The position numbers and the translations under genes are program-made. From UBA4644 sp964646225 (lineage in GTDB: Bacteria; Bacillota; Clostridia; Oscillospirales; Butyricicoccaceae): a DNA stretch of 23,888 bases. Positions 22,623 through 23,888 of the stretch are shown here, piece by piece. Position 1 is the stretch's first letter; each line of letters opens with the position of its first letter. A model generated the notes under the pieces. The model saw nothing but the letters and a program-made list of their open reading frames with translations. It was not told the origin of the DNA and searched no databases. The stretch lies in contig CAZYAD010000021.1 in assembly GCA_964646225.1 (NCBI GenBank), positions 1 through 23,888 of the forward strand, given 5' to 3'.

Positions 22623-23795
22623 ATGAAACGATTTCGTTACTCCATGCTGCTGTTTTTTGCGGCGGCGGTATTTGTGGCGGCGGGGCTGGTTTCCCGGCCG
22701 CTGCTTTCCGGCACATGGCAGGCTGCGGCGGGGCTGGCTCGTACCGGCGATGTGGACAGCTTTATCGACGGGGTGGACGCCGCCTCCAGGGAGCTGCGCT
22801 ATAAAAACGAGCTGATCGACCTGTGGTCGCTGTGGTATCGGCTCACCGACACCCGTGAGGTGGTGAAGGAGGACGCCACGGTGCTGCGGCTGGACAATGA
22901 TTTTCTGGCTTTCTCCCCTGCCCTGGCCGATGATGAGACGCTGGCCGGCATGGCCGACGCCGTTTCCGGGCTGAAGACCGTCACCGACGGTCTGGATATT
23001 CCGCTGCTGTATGTTCTGGCACCCAACAAGGCCGCGCTGGATCGGGGCGGAGACAACGCCGTCCGGGAAAATCATCTGGCGCTGGCCCGGGCGCTGGAGG
23101 AGCGGGGCATTTCCGTGCTGGATCTGATGCCAGAGCTGATCGCCGGGGGACGGAGCATGGAGGACAGCTGGTTCCGCACCGATCACCACTGGCTGCCGCA
23201 AACCGGGCTGTGGGCGGCGGGGGCGCTTTGCCGGGCGCTGCCGGAGGTACCGCTGAACACGGCGGCGCTGGCGGCGGACGGCTACCGGACGCAGGTCTAT
23301 CCCCGGCTGTTCCTGGGCTCTGAGGGCAAGAAGGTGGGCCGGTGGTTCACGCCCCTGGGGCTGGATGATTTTCCGCTGGTGACCCCCGCCTTTGCCACTG
23401 AGCTGACGGTCACCGACCGCACCGGCACCCGCAGCGGTGACTTTTCGGAGACGGTGGTGCAGGAACGCTATCTGGAGGCCGACGATGTTTATGCGGCCAA
23501 CCCCTATGTGACCTATACCGGCGGGGACTTTCCCTTGCAGGTGATCCAAAATCACCGGATGGAGGAGGGTCCCACCCTGCTGGTGATCCGGGACTCCTAC
23601 GCCTGCACGGTGACGCCCTTTCTTTCGCTGGCGGCCGGGGAGCTCCACACGGTGGATGTGCGCTACTGGCAGGGGGTTGCGGGGGCTGACAGCATCACCG
23701 ACTATGTGGAGCTGCTGAAGCCTGATGCAGTGGTGATCCTGTACGCCGGTGTTTCGCCCCATATGTTTGCGTTTGACGGAGAAAAAGCGCCCTGA
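22623..23795 (+). CDS. DHHW-family membrane-anchored protein, AlgX/AlgJ-like SGNH acyltransferase partner
   Basis: This 390-residue protein has an N-terminal membrane anchor or uncleaved signal (about 6-29, after MKRFR) and an extracytoplasmic domain. Residues 187-190 are DHHW, the signature for which the DHHW family is named, within FRTDHHWLPQTG; an earlier strand reads LLYVLAPNKAALDR, and RDSYACTVTPFL (323-334) supplies the likely nucleophile Ser325. These correspond to the Asp-His and Ser elements of AlgJ/AlgX-type SGNH-like enzymes that hand acetyl groups to a polysaccharide. Coupling to the MBOAT gene supports a joint O-acetylation role outside the membrane. The polymer is unknown. ATG at 22623-22625 follows AGGAGG. 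The stop codon lies inside the terminator stem. Confidence 0.9.
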   Translation: MKRFRYSMLLFFAAAVFVAAGLVSRPLLSGTWQAAAGLARTGDVDSFIDGVDAASRELRYKNELIDLWSLWYRLTDTREVVKEDATVLRLDNDFLAFSPALADDETLAGMADAVSGLKTVTDGLDIPLLYVLAPNKAALDRGGDNAVRENHLALARALEERGISVLDLMPELIAGGRSMEDSWFRTDHHWLPQTGLWAAGALCRALPEVPLNTAALAADGYRTQVYPRLFLGSEGKKVGRWFTPLGLDDFPLVTPAFATELTVTDRTGTRSGDFSETVVQERYLEADDVYAANPYVTYTGGDFPLQVIQNHRMEEGPTLLVIRDSYACTVTPFLSLAAGELHTVDVRYWQGVAGADSITDYVELLKPDAVVILYAGVSPHMFAFDGEKAP

Positions 23796-23816
23796 CCGCA
23801 TGGTCAGGGCGCTTTT
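23783..23816 (+). terminator. Rho-independent terminator overlapping the end of the DHHW gene
   Basis: A perfect 15-bp stem (AAAAGCGCCCTGACC with GGTCAGGGCGCTTTT) and a 4-base loop GCAT ends in TTTT. The A-run and T-run flank the GC core, so it can act in both directions. The DHHW stop codon (23793-23795) lies within the left arm. Confidence 0.9.
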
Positions 23817-23820
23817 GAGA

Positions 23821-23855
23821 CTGTCAAAGAACCGCTTTGCCGGGTTCTTTGACAG
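23821..23855. repeat. 13-bp-stem inverted repeat at the right edge
   Basis: CTGTCAAAGAACC (23821-23833) pairs perfectly with GGTTCTTTGACAG (23843-23855) around a 9-base loop. A third stem, CCGGCC/GGCCGG, follows at about 23864-23879 and the window ends soon after. The series looks like the start of an intergenic repeat element that continues outside the window. Confidence 0.7.
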
Positions 23856-23888
23856 GTTTGGCTCCGGCCTGCGGGCCGGCTTTCGCCG

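Overview
This window comes from a GC-rich Firmicute, most likely a gut clostridium of the Oscillospiraceae/Ruminococcaceae type. That placement is inferred from gene content, strong GGAGG ribosome-binding sites, high GC, a fused NadD-YqeK and the gene order smc-ftsY-rph-rdgB-yhbY-nadD/yqeK-rsfS-leuS. No rRNA, tRNA, CRISPR array, insertion sequence or phage gene is visible.

Positions 1-17477 form one long leftward (minus-strand) housekeeping block that reads as three transcription units. Unit A starts at a TTGACA-17-TATGAT promoter (17538-17566) and carries a TrmH-family rRNA/tRNA methyltransferase, dprA, topA, trmFO and plsX, several joined by ATGA-type stop/start overlaps. Unit B starts at a second promoter (10788-10816) and carries acpP and rnc; plsX transcription may run into it. 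A rho-independent terminator (9593-9631) closes it. Unit C starts at a probable promoter (9551-9579) and carries smc, ftsY, rph, rdgB, yhbY, a nadD-yqeK fusion, rsfS and leuS. leuS is cut by the left edge of the window. Together these cover RNA processing and modification, lipid initiation, chromosome folding, SRP targeting, nucleotide-pool cleaning and NAD synthesis.

Positions 17608-19859 hold a minus-strand two-gene operon: a 14-helix MFS transporter, then a short-chain dehydrogenase that overlaps it by 4 bases. The dehydrogenase has the unusual sequence hallmarks I associate with clostridial 7-alpha-hydroxysteroid dehydrogenases. The pair is therefore a candidate bile-acid uptake/efflux and oxidation module, the most interesting functional lead here. 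Diverging from it on the plus strand is a 2-Cys peroxiredoxin (ahpC-like). It is followed by what looks like the collapsed remnant of its thioredoxin-reductase/AhpF-like partner: the FAD-binding start, a frame break, then pieces of a thioredoxin-fold tail without its CxxC.

Positions 21134-23816 hold a self-contained plus-strand cassette with its own TTGACA-17-TATGAT promoter and a terminator whose stem overlaps the last stop codon. It encodes an AlgI-like MBOAT O-acyltransferase and a membrane-anchored DHHW/AlgX-like protein, the usual pair for O-acetylating an exported or cell-wall polysaccharide. The right edge ends in further hairpins that may belong to an intergenic repeat.

The longest stretch between confidently called genes is 9504-9772 (269 bases). 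It holds a promoter, a terminator, two other inverted repeats and an unexplained hydrophobic reading frame. All identifications come from reading motifs by eye; no database search was possible.
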